From Paracamarosporium sp. OC-R06-R3 (Eukaryota > Ascomycota > Dothideomycetes > Pleosporales > Didymosphaeriaceae), in NCBI GenBank assembly GCA_019828545.1, contig JACVRA010000200.1:124262-188261 (forward strand): a stretch of 64,000 bases of DNA, given 5' to 3'. Below the pieces are notes generated by a model, which was not told the DNA's origin, ran no database searches, and saw only the letters and a program-made list of their open reading frames with translations. A program made the translations under genes and the position numbers. Shown here piece after piece: positions 33,745-45,775 of the stretch (its first letter is position 1; each line of letters begins with the position of its first letter).

Positions 33745-34581
33745 TTATTGCGCGACTCCAAAAGTCGCCCCACCGGCTTTCAAAAAGTTCTCCTCCTCGT
33801 TGGTACTAATTCTTCCTAACGCCCCATTTCGATGCGGGTATCTCCCAAATTTACGTAGTGGTTCTTTATGCATCTTCTCTGCCTTTAAGAAGCCTTCCAC
33901 AAGACGTTTAGTTGCCTCATAGCCTTCCGACTTCTCGATATTTTTTGAAAACTGCGCCACAATATCTTCCAGGGTTTCGTGAGCGGAGATGTCCTCGGAG
34001 TGCTCTAAAGGCAGATAGAACCACATTTTATGCGCGAAAGAGTTACGCCATTGCGGATGAAGGTCTGGCCGCGGAATAGACGACGATGCTGATAATAATG
34101 CATTTACAAAGTCGAATGCTATCTTATCGTAGTGTGTGTATACCTTCCGCAGGCCCTCATTCGTGCGGAAAATATTGCGTGGCATTTGGTCCAGCAGGAT
34201 TACCATACTTAGAGCTGTCCAAGCAACTTTCGAACCGTTATCTCCTTTCTCTTCATTTTCGATTGCTTCCAGCTCCCGAAGAAACGGTTGCGCACTGGGG
34301 GTTGGCAGTTTTTCGGGCCCGATGGTTTCCAAGACGTGCGCGAAGTTGTCGATGCATATGCGGTCTAGCTCAGCGTTTCCGCGAAACCATCGTTCAGCGG
34401 CACTTTCATCCAATTTTCTACCTTCCACATCCGCACCGGCAAGCCAGATGTCTGTGACCTGTCTATACAAGGTTGGAGTGAATACATTGTTGTCGAGTCG
34501 AAAGGTAGACATCGGGCGCGAACGGCGTATGGGCGGTATGCGGCAATAAGGAACCGTGCGGTGTAGTGCAAACCTATGCAT
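33745..34581 (-). CDS. DUF924 family protein
   Basis: A single exon encodes 278 residues. DUF924 hallmarks are present in order: a WF motif in AAERWFRGNAELD, the central VILLDQMPRNIFR, FYLPLEHSED, and the C-terminal RKFGRYPHRNGALGR followed by NEEENFLKAGG. The family is an all-helical, TPR-like fold found in bacteria and fungi without an assigned reaction. The first 25 residues (MHRFALHRTVPYCRIPPIRR...) are rich in Arg and lack acids, which could be a mitochondrial presequence; an internal Met (MSTFRLDNN) is an alternative start for a cytosolic form. The gene appears intact. Confidence 0.9.
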   Translation of the reverse strand: MHRFALHRTVPYCRIPPIRRSRPMSTFRLDNNVFTPTLYRQVTDIWLAGADVEGRKLDESAAERWFRGNAELDRICIDNFAHVLETIGPEKLPTPSAQPFLRELEAIENEEKGDNGSKVAWTALSMVILLDQMPRNIFRTNEGLRKVYTHYDKIAFDFVNALLSASSSIPRPDLHPQWRNSFAHKMWFYLPLEHSEDISAHETLEDIVAQFSKNIEKSEGYEATKRLVEGFLKAEKMHKEPLRKFGRYPHRNGALGRISTNEEENFLKAGGATFGVAQ

Positions 34582-35164
34582 GGGAGATGATAATGAATAC
34601 AGCGTTCAGATAGACCTTAATATGAGCGCTGGACAGTTTTGAACTTGTGGATGAAATGTCACTACTTGTGACGATGACGTAACACTTTCCCCCTAATTTT
34701 CGGATCGCGGAAGCAAACAAACGCCGTTAAGCGCATCAGCACTGGCCGTCGGAGCGGCGACGCTGTATTCTCACTCAGAACACTAACCGCTAACATCCAC
34801 GTTGAAATTCTCAACTCCCACAGCCCGCTGGCATCGGCGCTGTTGAGCATTCACGCAAAGAACGAAGCGCGCTAACTAAACGTGGCGTTTAAAACCTTGA
34901 ACCCCATCCGTCCTGCATAACCCAAAAATCTTGAAGATGTATATGTACCCTAGAGGTTCGTGACTTGGCCTTGACCCTACCTGCGCCTCGGCTCGCTTGG
35001 CCGTTTGTCCCGCCATCACAAAGAATTATTGTGAACCCGATGAGGAAAGCCCACGTGGTTCATTTTTCAATGGAAAATTAACCCTCGAGCTTCTTGTATG
35101 TAGACCCATCCCTCACTTTGCATATCTTTTGCCTCGGCGCCGTTTCGAGCGTATACCATCCGCG
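34582..35164. other. Divergent intergenic region between DUF924 and UstYa-family genes
   Basis: It serves as the promoter region of both. I searched it for a Kex2-type (KR-repeat) precursor peptide and saw none. Confidence 0.5.
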
Positions 35165-36154
35165 ATGAAACCGGGAAAATTCCATGGTACTGAGCATATC
35201 GAAGACGTGGAAGGTGCAACCCTATTGCTGGAAGGAAGATGCTGTAGATGTTCTACTACTGCAAGAAAGGATCGCGCTCGCCACATATTCAAGACGATAG
35301 TACTCATTGCCTTGGCGTATATTTGCTTCCTTGAAACAAACACACGGTTGGCCCTGCGAATCCACGATATCCACATCCAGCGCCCCCAGGATATTCCATA
35401 TTGTAAGTGTGAAGCATCGTGCTTACAAACACTGGTCTCATGGAAGCGAGCTGCGTTGACAGTGTTATAGCGCCAGCCAACGAAGTGGTGCAATACGCAC
35501 GGAGGCGAATCTGGCAAGATGGTGACTGGTCACAATACGACAAAAGGCCTGGGCCGCAACTAGATGCGTTATGGAATGAACTCCTCACGGGTATGGCAGC
35601 CCCGGACTCTTGTTACGATTTGGGATTATTGATTAAAGTGTAACAACAGGCCAGATTATACGTGTCTCGGAAGAAGAGATGAAGCTCCAAGGCGAGAACC
35701 TCACAAACAGAGTACAGCTCACCGATGGTGACTACCTAGGCACAATGTCGGTATGGCATAGCCTCCACTGTCTGGAGAGACTGCGAAAAGTCATCCACAT
35801 GGATTATTATCACGATAAGATTCCCGACTACAAGCCTGATACTGGGATCTGGACTAAAGATCACTCTGGTAAGCCTGACCCTTGATTGACATCTCTCTAC
35901 TCCTGTGCTTATCCTTCATCAATGGCCTAGATCATTGCATCGAACGTCTCCGAGACGACATCATGTGTCACCCAAACATCGCAGTCTACGTTCCTGAGTG
36001 GGATAAAACTCATTCTCTTCCAGATGGATTCCGCATGATATCAAAAGGACAGACAACATGTGCAAATTGGGACGCACTAGACCAGTGGGCAAGGAAGAGA
36101 GCGTTGAAGAAGGGCAAATATACACTGAAGCCTAACCCCATTGAGAAGTTTTGA
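35165..36154 (+). CDS. UstYa-family (DUF3328) membrane protein, oxidase-like
   Basis: Four exons (35165-35402, 35471-35590, 35650-35868, 35931-36154) give 266 residues. One transmembrane helix lies at about residues 41-57. The spliced frame restores the family signature YSPANEVVQY, and both HxxHC motifs: HSLHC at 156-160 and HSDHC at 191-195, the second assembled across an exon junction. These His/Cys residues are essential in characterised UstYa proteins, which catalyse oxidative cyclisation or chlorination in ustiloxin, cyclochlorotine and related pathways. The visible features are complete, so activity is plausible. No RiPP precursor, UstYb partner or NRPS is recognised nearby, so the substrate is unknown. 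The next gene downstream is on the same strand, 511 nt away. Confidence 0.88.
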
Positions 36155-36665
36155 TAGGCGCGATACTGATAGGACTTTGCTACCAATAAAACGCTTAACC
36201 ATTGGGTTGGCTTTGTGCGTAGAGTAAGAATAGTATTAGGCAAACAGGGGGCCCTATATAGTTGTAATCGCCATCTTCTACGGAGAACAGCCATTTGAAC
36301 TTTACGCTGCATTGGAATGCCACACTATCCGCTCGTTACACTGGGGCGTGGCTCTAGTAAGATTACGCCCCGCATAAGTTTCTACTGCCCCACCGGACTA
36401 GAACAAATTGGTAGCGATTCAGCCTCAGCCATTAGGCCTACCAAAAGGCAACAGAGATTGTTGAGCACTTACTCGTTCGGTAAGTCATTTGCTTTGCTGA
36501 CATGTCACGCAAGGTCTAGGTGGTTTTTAAACATTTCACTGGCCATTTCTCTCAAAAACTAGCATCGCGCGCACCAGCAATCTTTACGGTAGCTTGCTGT
36601 AATTCACTATTTGCGACCGATAGGTCTCAAATATCTTTTCTAGTCGCAATACACCAGCGTGCGAC
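36155..36665. other. Intergenic region
   Basis: UstYa gene 3' flank and promoter of the DUF3433 gene. No precursor-peptide-like repeat or other coding sequence was seen. Confidence 0.5.
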
Positions 36666-39600
36666 ATGGATGCAGCTCGTGATCCAGCTATGCACGGACC
36701 ACATTCGCTGGAATCATCTCGCCGTTCGTCAGTCTCTTCAACGCATAGTCACACTGCGCTAAACGCGTCAACGAGAAGTACTGAGCTGCAAGATGCTAAC
36801 CGCAGTATGTTATCGATTTTTTTATTGCATCGACCTGTCAGATAACCACTCACAAGTCTACAGTGATCGTCGATGCAACGGCAGCCTCCAGGCCAGCTAC
36901 TTGGCTTCCTTCTACACTACGACCACCATTCCTTCTCATGATGGTCTCAAGTTCTCTCATTCTCGCCATTTCTCTAGCGGTACTATGTTGGTACTCGGCC
37001 AAACATCATGGAGTCACAAGCGACGATGGATCAGTAGCGCTCTATTTTGCTTGGCGCTATGTGCCAACCATTGTTGCAGTGTTGTTCACCCAGTGTTGCG
37101 TCATGGTGGCCGCGGACATTAAGCGAACGGAACCATTTGCGCGAATGGCACGCTACAAAATCACCGAAGGCAGACACACGTTGCTTTATGCACCCAAAAT
37201 GTGGTGGAAAAGCGTGTACAATGCATTGGCTCGAAAGGGGAGGAGTGGCCCCAAAACGTGGCCTTTAGCGCTCTCCTCTTTTGCTGCTACATTCAGTTCA
37301 CTAATCATCTCGTCTTTGTCCTCCTCAGTGTTCACTACGCAAGAGATTCTTGCTCAAAATAGTGTCCCGATGCTGCATTATTCGTTGAATCACAACGGTA
37401 CGATCCCGCTTGCACCTCGTCGCGAAACGTATCTACATACCTCTAGTGCGTTTCTGCGCAATACCACCACTTCTATGTGGATATCAGACTCGTATATGGT
37501 CCTGCCATTCATGCCTGAAGTTGACAACAATAACGACGCAAGCCTCTCGTCGCAGGATGGTGTATGGGAGGCAGAAACTAAGGTCTTGGAGATGACGTCT
37601 CATTGCGTTCCAATGACTATGAATGAAAAGAATGTTACTAAAATTACATTGTCAAGGTGTGAAAAAGAATCAGGAAACGCCATATCAAGAGGGTTGAAAC
37701 TACAGTCTGAAGACGGCTGTACTGTTCAAATACAGACTCCAATCATACCGGACGCGTATGTGGATTGCTCGACGGGTGTTTCATTTGAACCAATACCTGG
37801 TGGGGGCATTGCAGACGAGTTTGCAAAATATGGCGGTGTACTGTGGACGAATATGTCTGAGGCCTACGTTTCTTGGACGGACATGATCAGGGAACAGGGC
37901 CGTTTTCCGAACATAAGCCATCGCACGGATCATGTTAGTAGGCAATGGACGCGCACTTTTGTCTACGATTTTTCAAATCAGTGTCTGGGTCGGGATTTAC
38001 TTCTCGTAACGCCACCTTGGTTCACGTCGGCAACGCCCATGCAATATGCCGACAATGAAACCGCCGAGCAAGAATGGCAGGAAGAATATTGGGGAAACTT
38101 TAGCGTACAAGCTCAAGTATGCCGTCCGGCATATTACGAAGCAGACATGCACGTTACCGCTTTCTGGGGTGGATCAGCCTCGCGTGTTACGTTCGATAAA
38201 ACTCTATTCGAGCAGCTTCGAGAACCAATTTCAGGCCAGTCATTTAACTTCGATCATCTCAACGATCTTGCATTCAACAATGATTGGCAAAGATACTTGA
38301 TTGACACGGATGCCTCAGTGTCTAGTGGAACTGGTCCTGAATCCTGGGAGACTACTCATTCTGAAGGTCCAGCCATGCTGCTTGGAAAACAATTTTCGTA
38401 CAGTACACAGAACATGATGCAGAACGCTAGTCTAGGAACTGAATCAGGTAGACTCCGAAGTCGGTTTTTCTACGAGCTCCTGCTCACTTCAGTTACTGGC
38501 ATAGGTATGCCCCAATTGGAGCGTTTCATAGGGGACGCCATGCAGATGCAAACAAGAATTATTGTTTCCCAAGACGTTGCCATCACATTAGCAGTGATCC
38601 TGGCTCTTAGTGCGTGCTACTTTGTAGCCATGCTTTGGTGTGTCACGACGCATCGAAGACCACTTGGTCTTAGGACCGACCCTGCCACTATAAGTGGAAC
38701 GATGACTCTATTTATGACCGAATCAACAGTGGCAGCCAGTCTAAGAGAATCAACAAATCGTCATAATACCAATATTGAGAACACCATCGGGTCTCGCAAA
38801 TTCACACTCAGAGACGGGACGATAACGGAGCATCAAGATCCTAGGGCGAGCTCTATAGTCGGTGCCTCTACCGGGTCTCACTCAAGCATTCGATTGGCAC
38901 GCACCAAAAAAGAATCGAAAAAACTTTCGTGGGATAATTGGAGGCCTCTGAGCCTCCGCGTCAGGTGGTCCGCGACCTTACTTGTCAGCCTCGTTGCTGT
39001 CATCGTAACACTATTAGTTCTTCGTAGATACGGCAAAAGACACCAACTCTTTCAAAGAGTCTTCGTATCTCAGAACAACTTGGGCGTCTTCAACATTGCC
39101 TTCTCTCCTCATTCCATTGTAGCTACTCTGGTGGCTATATCTATTGCGCTATGCTGGGAAGGTATTGACAAATCCCTGCGTAATCTCCAGCCATACCTTT
39201 CCATGTCCAGAGGTCCGACCCCACTTCGTAGAGGAATTTGCTTGTCTTATGAATCTACGTACTGGACATGGGCAACAATGAAAGCTGTGCTGCGAAGACA
39301 TTGGATTCTTGCTCTCGTTACCATGGGTACCACCTTGTCTCAGATCTGTAGGTTCTCTAGAATCCAAATCATACATTAGCTGACAAATTAGTGATTGTAT
39401 CTATGGCCGCAATTTTCGAGCGACAAATCGTTACGCGTGATGTTGACGTTCGAATGCTCCAGCCGTTGATGGAACGGCAGTCGCCTTTTAAGTTTAGCAT
39501 TGATTTGGGTACACGCCCTTTTTATCTGGACACGAGTATCTTAAGCACTGACGATTCTGAATGGCTAAATACTGCTCTAGACGAGATCTCGCTAAACACT

Positions 39601-41258
39601 TCTTCACTCGCTTGGACTATGTATGAGTGGGCCTTTGTACCAACAAACACAACGAATACGATGGATAATTCGGTCCCCCAGATTGCTAATTCTACAACTC
39701 AACGCCAAGAATTCTTTGATTATGTTTCGTCGCCAGCAAACGTATCTTTTACGACGAGAGGAATTCGAGCTAGACTCGACTGTCATGCAAAGGTGTCAGA
39801 GGTGGAGTGGCTCGATCAGGCTGAAACGCTGTTTCAAAACGACCCAATCATCAAAAACAGGACGTTCGAAAATATCACAGGCTATGTTCTCCGCACCAAC
39901 ATCTCATTGGACAAGGTTTTTGAGGTACCGGTATTTACCGTACCGAGGCGAATGTCCTGCTGCACCAACGGCACAGATCCAGAGGGATTGTCAGTTGTCG
40001 CATACTGGTCAAACAACAGTACCATGAATGAAGAGCAGACAGCAGAGCCGGTAGATGAGCATGGTCCAGACAACATGGCTGTACCCGGCATTTGGCCGCG
40101 AAATTTCACTATCAAATGGATCGTTGGGCGAGCTGCAACCACTCCTATTTCCGGAACGACAGAGAACTACATCGATGTGCATGCGGGAAATGCAAATGAA
40201 ACACTTCTGTATTTCCCTGAAGAACCACGGATGTCGATTCTGAATTGTATACCTATTATTGAACATGCGAATGTGAGCATCACCTTTGCCAGATCGTCGG
40301 GCCAAATTCTCAAATTCAAGCTGCTCCATGAACCACAGCCAGCTCTAGATGCTTGGGCTCATGCTTACGACATCATATATCCGGAGCCAGCCTCGAATCT
40401 TAGCAATGGAAATGTTAGGTCAGTGTATCACCCAGCATGTTGAAGTCTCATTGCTGAAGAAGAGATGAGAATGATTACATAACAAATCAAGTCCGTTACT
40501 AACAGGTGTCCAGTTATGGCTTCTACTTCTTGTCCCAAATGCTTACAGCTCCGCACATCATCCGCCAGGAAAAAGTAAGCTCTGGGCTTGTGCAAAACCG
40601 CACCTTCGAAAATGTCAATTCGGAACATTACAACATCCGCGACACAGACCGGGGGCTGAATATGGATTTCATGTCTTACGCAAACCTCCAATTAGCGAGG
40701 ATGAATTCAACGCTTCTCCTGGACCCTGACAAGCTATTTGCGTATTCCGAGAAGACGTTTCAGACGTTCTTTAAACATTTTGCTGCTACGGGACGCTGGT
40801 CATATGGCAGTAGTACCATTCAAGCTTCCATGTTCGAGGAGTATGAACAATTATCACGATTAAATCATGATGTCTCTGATTACGATCCTGGGTTCAATGG
40901 CACTTTAACCGAGCACGTCATTGTTCTTTCTGCAACTGAGCTGGCGATCTGGCTCTCCCTCGGAATAATGTTCGCCCTCATTGTGATTCTGGTGGTTTTA
41001 ATCATATCTTTAAGGGTCGTGTATCCGCGGACTTCATTACAACACCCCATCGAGTGCCTGGCTGATGTTTTGTCATTAGTCGCAGGGAGTGACGAATTGA
41101 TGCGCTTAGTGCATACAAAGAGTCTGGAAGAGTTAGAGAAAAGTGGCCTAGAGACAAGACTGGGTTGGTTTAGGGATCGAAGAGGGATCACGAGATGGGG
41201 TATTGAGGCGACAAGCAGAAACGTAGAATGGGTTAACGGCCCAATTAAAAAGAGTTAG
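36666..41258 (+). CDS. Large DUF3433 multi-pass membrane protein
   Basis: Exons 36666-36804, 36864-39347, 39392-40418 and 40514-41258 encode 1464 residues, all in phase. The first exon (Ser/Thr-rich) splices onto ASRPATWLPSTLRPPF, the start of the first DUF3433 copy with two membrane helices (about residues 58-150). A long extracellular part rich in N-glycosylation sequons follows. The second copy begins near residue 740 (SWDNWRPLSLRVRW), again with paired helices, and is followed by a second glycosylated ectodomain and a final helix near residue 1370. A two-copy layout is usual for this fungal family, whose function is not assigned. The gene appears complete, ending with a short cytosolic tail. 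Confidence 0.82.
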
Positions 41259-43492
41259 TAGTTGATGACGATCATATATAGATAGAATAGCCTCAATAAA
41301 AAGTATTTTAAAGAACTGGTATGATTTAGACAAAGCTAAAAAATCACTGTTACCCTTGTTTGTGGGTTGAGAAGAACGTGAGGGCATCTCTCTAAAAATA
41401 CGACTAGTGATTTGCGAAACGAGGCCTATAAAAGAGGTGGAAGTCTAGATAAATACCCTAATCTTAACATATTTTTGTCTTGAATTGAATATTTTATTAT
41501 TTCTACTATAGAATCACAAAGACCGTTTACGGATAAGCCTTCAACCTAATGTTAGAAGACCGACTAACTTACATACACCACAGCTTACTAAATATAAGTA
41601 AGTCAGGAATAGCTTTTATAGAGAGTGAAAAATACAGTACATCATTTGAAAGAGGGTAGACATCGCTATCCAGGAATATTTTCTTTGATAAATGGCGACT
41701 GAGCTGCAGGATCGTAGTAAACTAGTGAAGCAAGATCTGGGAATGTTTGCTAGGATCTCATATGTTATGAACACTTTAGTATAACGGATGGGCAATCTAA
41801 ATCAGAAATGCCCAGTTTCCACCGAAGAGGGTGATGAGTAAATGGAGCAAACAGTTACATGTTCTTACCCAAGGGCGGTGCGGCGATGAATTGGAAAGGC
41901 TTCAGAGAACGCGATACGATACAGGTTTTGGAATTCTAAGGAATTCCCTTTTTCTTGATACAGTAAGGTAATCATTTGGTAGGTGGTCAAGACGATTAAC
42001 GATGGCAAAAGATGAGTGCGTGTAATTCTCGTACTAATATCCTCGTTGAACCGATTAATAGAACACTTCGAACATTGCACTGGTTGGTGGGCCCCTACTA
42101 CAGACGTGGACATCCATAGAACAGGCGCCCTAGATGATAACACATTCTTGTTCTGCTCTCAATATGATGTAATCGCCTGGCTCGCTTTTCGGATCTTGGC
42201 AAAGAATCTCATTGCCCTTGAAAAAAAAAAATCTTATAAACAGATTCAAAGAATCAAGAATCCAACCATAATCGAGTAACTCCACCAATTCCTGGATTGG
42301 AGGAATTTGTGTGCCTCAATCGCTTTGCGTAAATTCTGTGCGCAATTATTATGGTCTTGTGGAACATCAAGTTGGATGTGGAGCTCAGGAGAGCAGGCGG
42401 CATAGAGAACGTTGTGGTGTCCGGAAGAAGTGCCCTCAGTAATTGGAAGGATAGGATTCGGGTGATTGTCCGAATAGACCTCTCCAACGCAAAGTTACAG
42501 CTTGTAATGAATGGAGCGGATGTGCGACATCGACATGCAGGAAGGAAAGTCCGATGTTAGAGAAAACGCCGAGGGGTCGATGACTTGGCCTCCGCTTGCG
42601 TTGATAACCTTAATAGATCATAGAGGCTGATCAGCAAAAGATCCAGTTGGGAAGATGGTCATGACATATGAGGAACGTAGGAGAAGGGGATCTCTAGATG
42701 AGAGGTGGATGAGGCTTATGACGGTTTAAATACTTGATGCGAGAGCCTAGATACTGTATGTAATTAAGACGCTAGTCAGATGAAGAAAGTGCAGATGCTG
42801 CACCGAAGCATGTCTACAGCTGACAATTGCATTAATTCCTACGACAGTAGAGTGTTATTGCACGTTCGTGGCTGTATTGCCGGCTACCTATAGGTTAGAG
42901 CTATGAATGTGCCTGCCCCGCTCACGCGAGTCTTACTTGTCAGCCCCTGACGACATAAAGCCCTCAGAAAGGACTTTAGGCGAGTGGCGAAGAATATTTC
43001 AGTCATTCCAGTGCGGATCTTTTCCAGGGAAAAATTCTATGCATAACTAAACCCTACGCTCCACATACCGCGCGGCGCGCTCACCTACGGCAGGAAGTAC
43101 TTTATACTAGACTTACGCAGAATTACAGACCTAGTCGAGTACTTTACTAGTCCTGCAATGATATTAAAGAGTTTTCCAAAATATTACCTGAGTAAAGAAG
43201 ACTTGGGACTAATATTACATTTTGAGATAGTTCGGACTCTTGCGCATTAGGTTTATTTATCTATGTGGGGCTAGACTGCAAGGCTCTACATCCTATACAG
43301 TGAAATACGTAACTACCACATTACCTGTTAGGCTATAAATCCTTGCTTTTATTACGAAGCTATATATTTGCAATAAATCTTAAAGCTATTATTGTATAGT
43401 ATTTGGTGCGCAGCTCCGCTGTGGTACCGACTTACTGGGATCTCACACTGGATCTAACACTCACTTGATATTATACTTGAAAGATCTTTAAG
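41259..43492. other. AT-rich gene-free region
   Basis: No supported gene. TpA-rich sequence from about 43080 to 43480 resembles RIP-mutated repeat DNA. Short open frames at 42016-42279 and 42351-42560 lack motifs. Confidence 0.5.
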
Positions 43493-45213
43493 CTAAAAAT
43501 ATTTATCTCGGAGTTTGATACGTACTAAGATACTGTGATCTAATCTCGCCAATATTTCTCGACCCTTTTTATTTGACTGTAGTGCTTCGCATGCGATATG
43601 CAAAGGAAAAACTGCAGAATAGATCCCATATAACTCAAATTCCTGCTGTAAGACATATTCCATGCTTTGGTATATTCCAATACTTAATTTAAGACAGGCA
43701 TCCTGGAGACTTTCGGTTCCATGTGATAGTGAGGGTCTTGGCATGTTTGGAAACTTTTTTAGCAAGCCATGGATATGCGTGAGACATATAAGTTGGAATG
43801 TCCACAGGTACGTGAAGACGTTGGCTGTGCTAATATCACAATACCATAACAGGTCCAGTTCCTGTTTTGTGGGTTCCACAGATAACCTGTGCCAGAACAG
43901 TGGTGTTGGATTACTGGCCAAGAACGAGCAGCACCAAGTCTCAAGACGAGCGTTTGTTTCTGTAAGCTCCTTGACATGTTCTTGGGCGTCCTGCAACGCC
44001 ACTTCGGAGAAATCGTGTGCCGAATTGTCGATATGCTCTAAGACGCCTGGTACGCATGCCGCTAGTCCTAGAAGATCTTGCATTACTGCACCGTCATGAT
44101 GCTGAAATGGCTTCTTGATCCAATCATCGTTCGCCAGGAAAGTCGCTTTGCGGAGGGTGAAAGCCTTGATAATCTGACAGATTGAAAAGTGAGTCCGGAG
44201 AGATACCACTTATAACCAAGTTCTGTACACTCACCAATAATGGTCTGAAGCCTACAAAAAGTGTGTGCTCAATGTCCGATGCGAAGGTTTCAGGAGATAA
44301 TAGCTGAATCATGTTGCTGACGCCTTCAGCATGCACCAGCCAGCTTGTCGGAACTATTGGTAGAAGGATCTGTTTTGAAGAACTCGTTTGTTAGTGTATT
44401 GCCTTAACAATTATCTCTCATAGAGTAAAGCTCTCTGGCGCGAGGGTCGGTTAGGAATTAGGGGACATTACCTCCACGAGAGCTAGGCACATGACAGCCG
44501 CAACCAATTCGTTCTGATATACATTGCCAGCCTGTGCAAGATCATGTGTCAAATGTCGAATGCTATGCTCGTACCGAGCCGACGCAACCTGGAGCAAATC
44601 CTTGCCGGATTGATGAGCGATAATAGCCGAGACTAAAGCATTGATCGCTGAGTGCAAGCAACTAGCAAAAGGCCCAGTAGTAGAAGTAAGCTTAGGCAGA
44701 GCCGTAACCCAAGATCCGCATACTTGAGAACGGCATACGTAGCAGTCGTCAAATTGGAGCAAGGATTCTATTTGAGGAACGTAGGAGCGCAGAATTAGAG
44801 AGATCATCTGTCGAATGTTCATGCTCTCATCGAATGCCGATCGAACATTAAATACTGAACAATGAGATACTTCATCGCCCCCTCGAGAATTGTTCGTTGC
44901 CGTCTCCGTTTCAGAAGAGACGACATGATCGGACGTGGACGACTCGCGTGTTGAGTTTGATAGTGACGATGAGTTGGTTGCATGTCTTGAATCTGATGCT
45001 GCTTTATTTGAGACAAATGGTACAAACTGGGCGTTGGGATATCCTTCGCAAACGTGTTTGCTGAATTGACACTGTGAACACGCCGGAGCCTTGCCGTCAC
45101 ACTCCAAGCATACCACCCCGATTAGTTTGGACGCTAGCAAGAGAGGCATGAAAACTAACTCGAATTTTACGTCGCCGACAAGTATGGCACAGATTTTTCA
45201 TCCTAACTTTCAT
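43493..45213 (-). CDS. Zn2Cys6 transcription factor with fungal-specific C-terminal domain
   Basis: Exons 45213-45160, 45101-44472, 44369-44235 and 44173-43493 give 499 residues. The binuclear zinc cluster is built across the first intron: CHTCRRRKIR joins CDGKAPACSQC...C, giving Cys at 9, 12, 19, 26, 29 and 36. This is the exact CX2CX6CX6CX2CX6C pattern, which strongly supports the splice. A Ser-rich linker follows. The rest is helical and resembles the Fungal_trans_2 regulatory domain, with helices such as AINALVSAIIAHQSG and NELVAAVMCLALVE. It should be a nuclear DNA-binding regulator. It is divergent from the metallo-beta-lactamase-fold gene at 45776 (562 nt between starts), a possible target. 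Confidence 0.87.
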
Positions 45214-45775
45214 ACTGTATTGGTGTTACTGCAACAGGAATTGGGACGTGTGTCGATGTTCTGGTTCAACACTCGAGACGATCATTTGATGTGTGTTGGC
45301 TCGGAGAACATTTACGTAGTCGATCAATGCATAGCTTTGAGAGCTGACTTGGAAGCTGACGGTCGTTCTCACGGATGACGCCAGGGTCCAGAGTTGAATC
45401 TGTCCGATCGGCTGAGCTTATTGTGTGGGTCGGGTTATGCGCCTGTTTTGAGCTTAGCGTGAGCGTCTCCCTAGTCTGTCATTAGCAGGCTTGTATAACC
45501 AATAAGATAGCCTGCAGGTGAGCCACATCCATGATCGGACGAATCAGCGATAGGCGGCAAGTAACGTGACCTTTGGACTACCCATCGCGCTTCAAGTTTA
45601 TTAAACAGTTTTCTATCGCCGACCAGGAGATTGTAGTTGATTATGCAAACTTAGGATGCTGTAAAATCTTTATTTGTAATCCAAGCAAATATAAATCTGA
45701 TGGCTACCTTACGAAGCGTTGTTTTCTCCGGTATCTCAGCGATCGCTGTTTACATCTCAGCAATCACCGTTCACA
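45214..45775. other. Divergent promoter region (Zn2Cys6 factor / MBL-fold gene)
   Basis: No coding sequence was supported. It should contain the control sites of both flanking genes; I did not identify a specific operator. Confidence 0.45.

Noticed and set aside
34582..36665. Possible RiPP precursor peptide around the UstYa gene
   Set aside because: No signal-peptide frame with repeated KR-flanked cores was found on either strand in the flanks.
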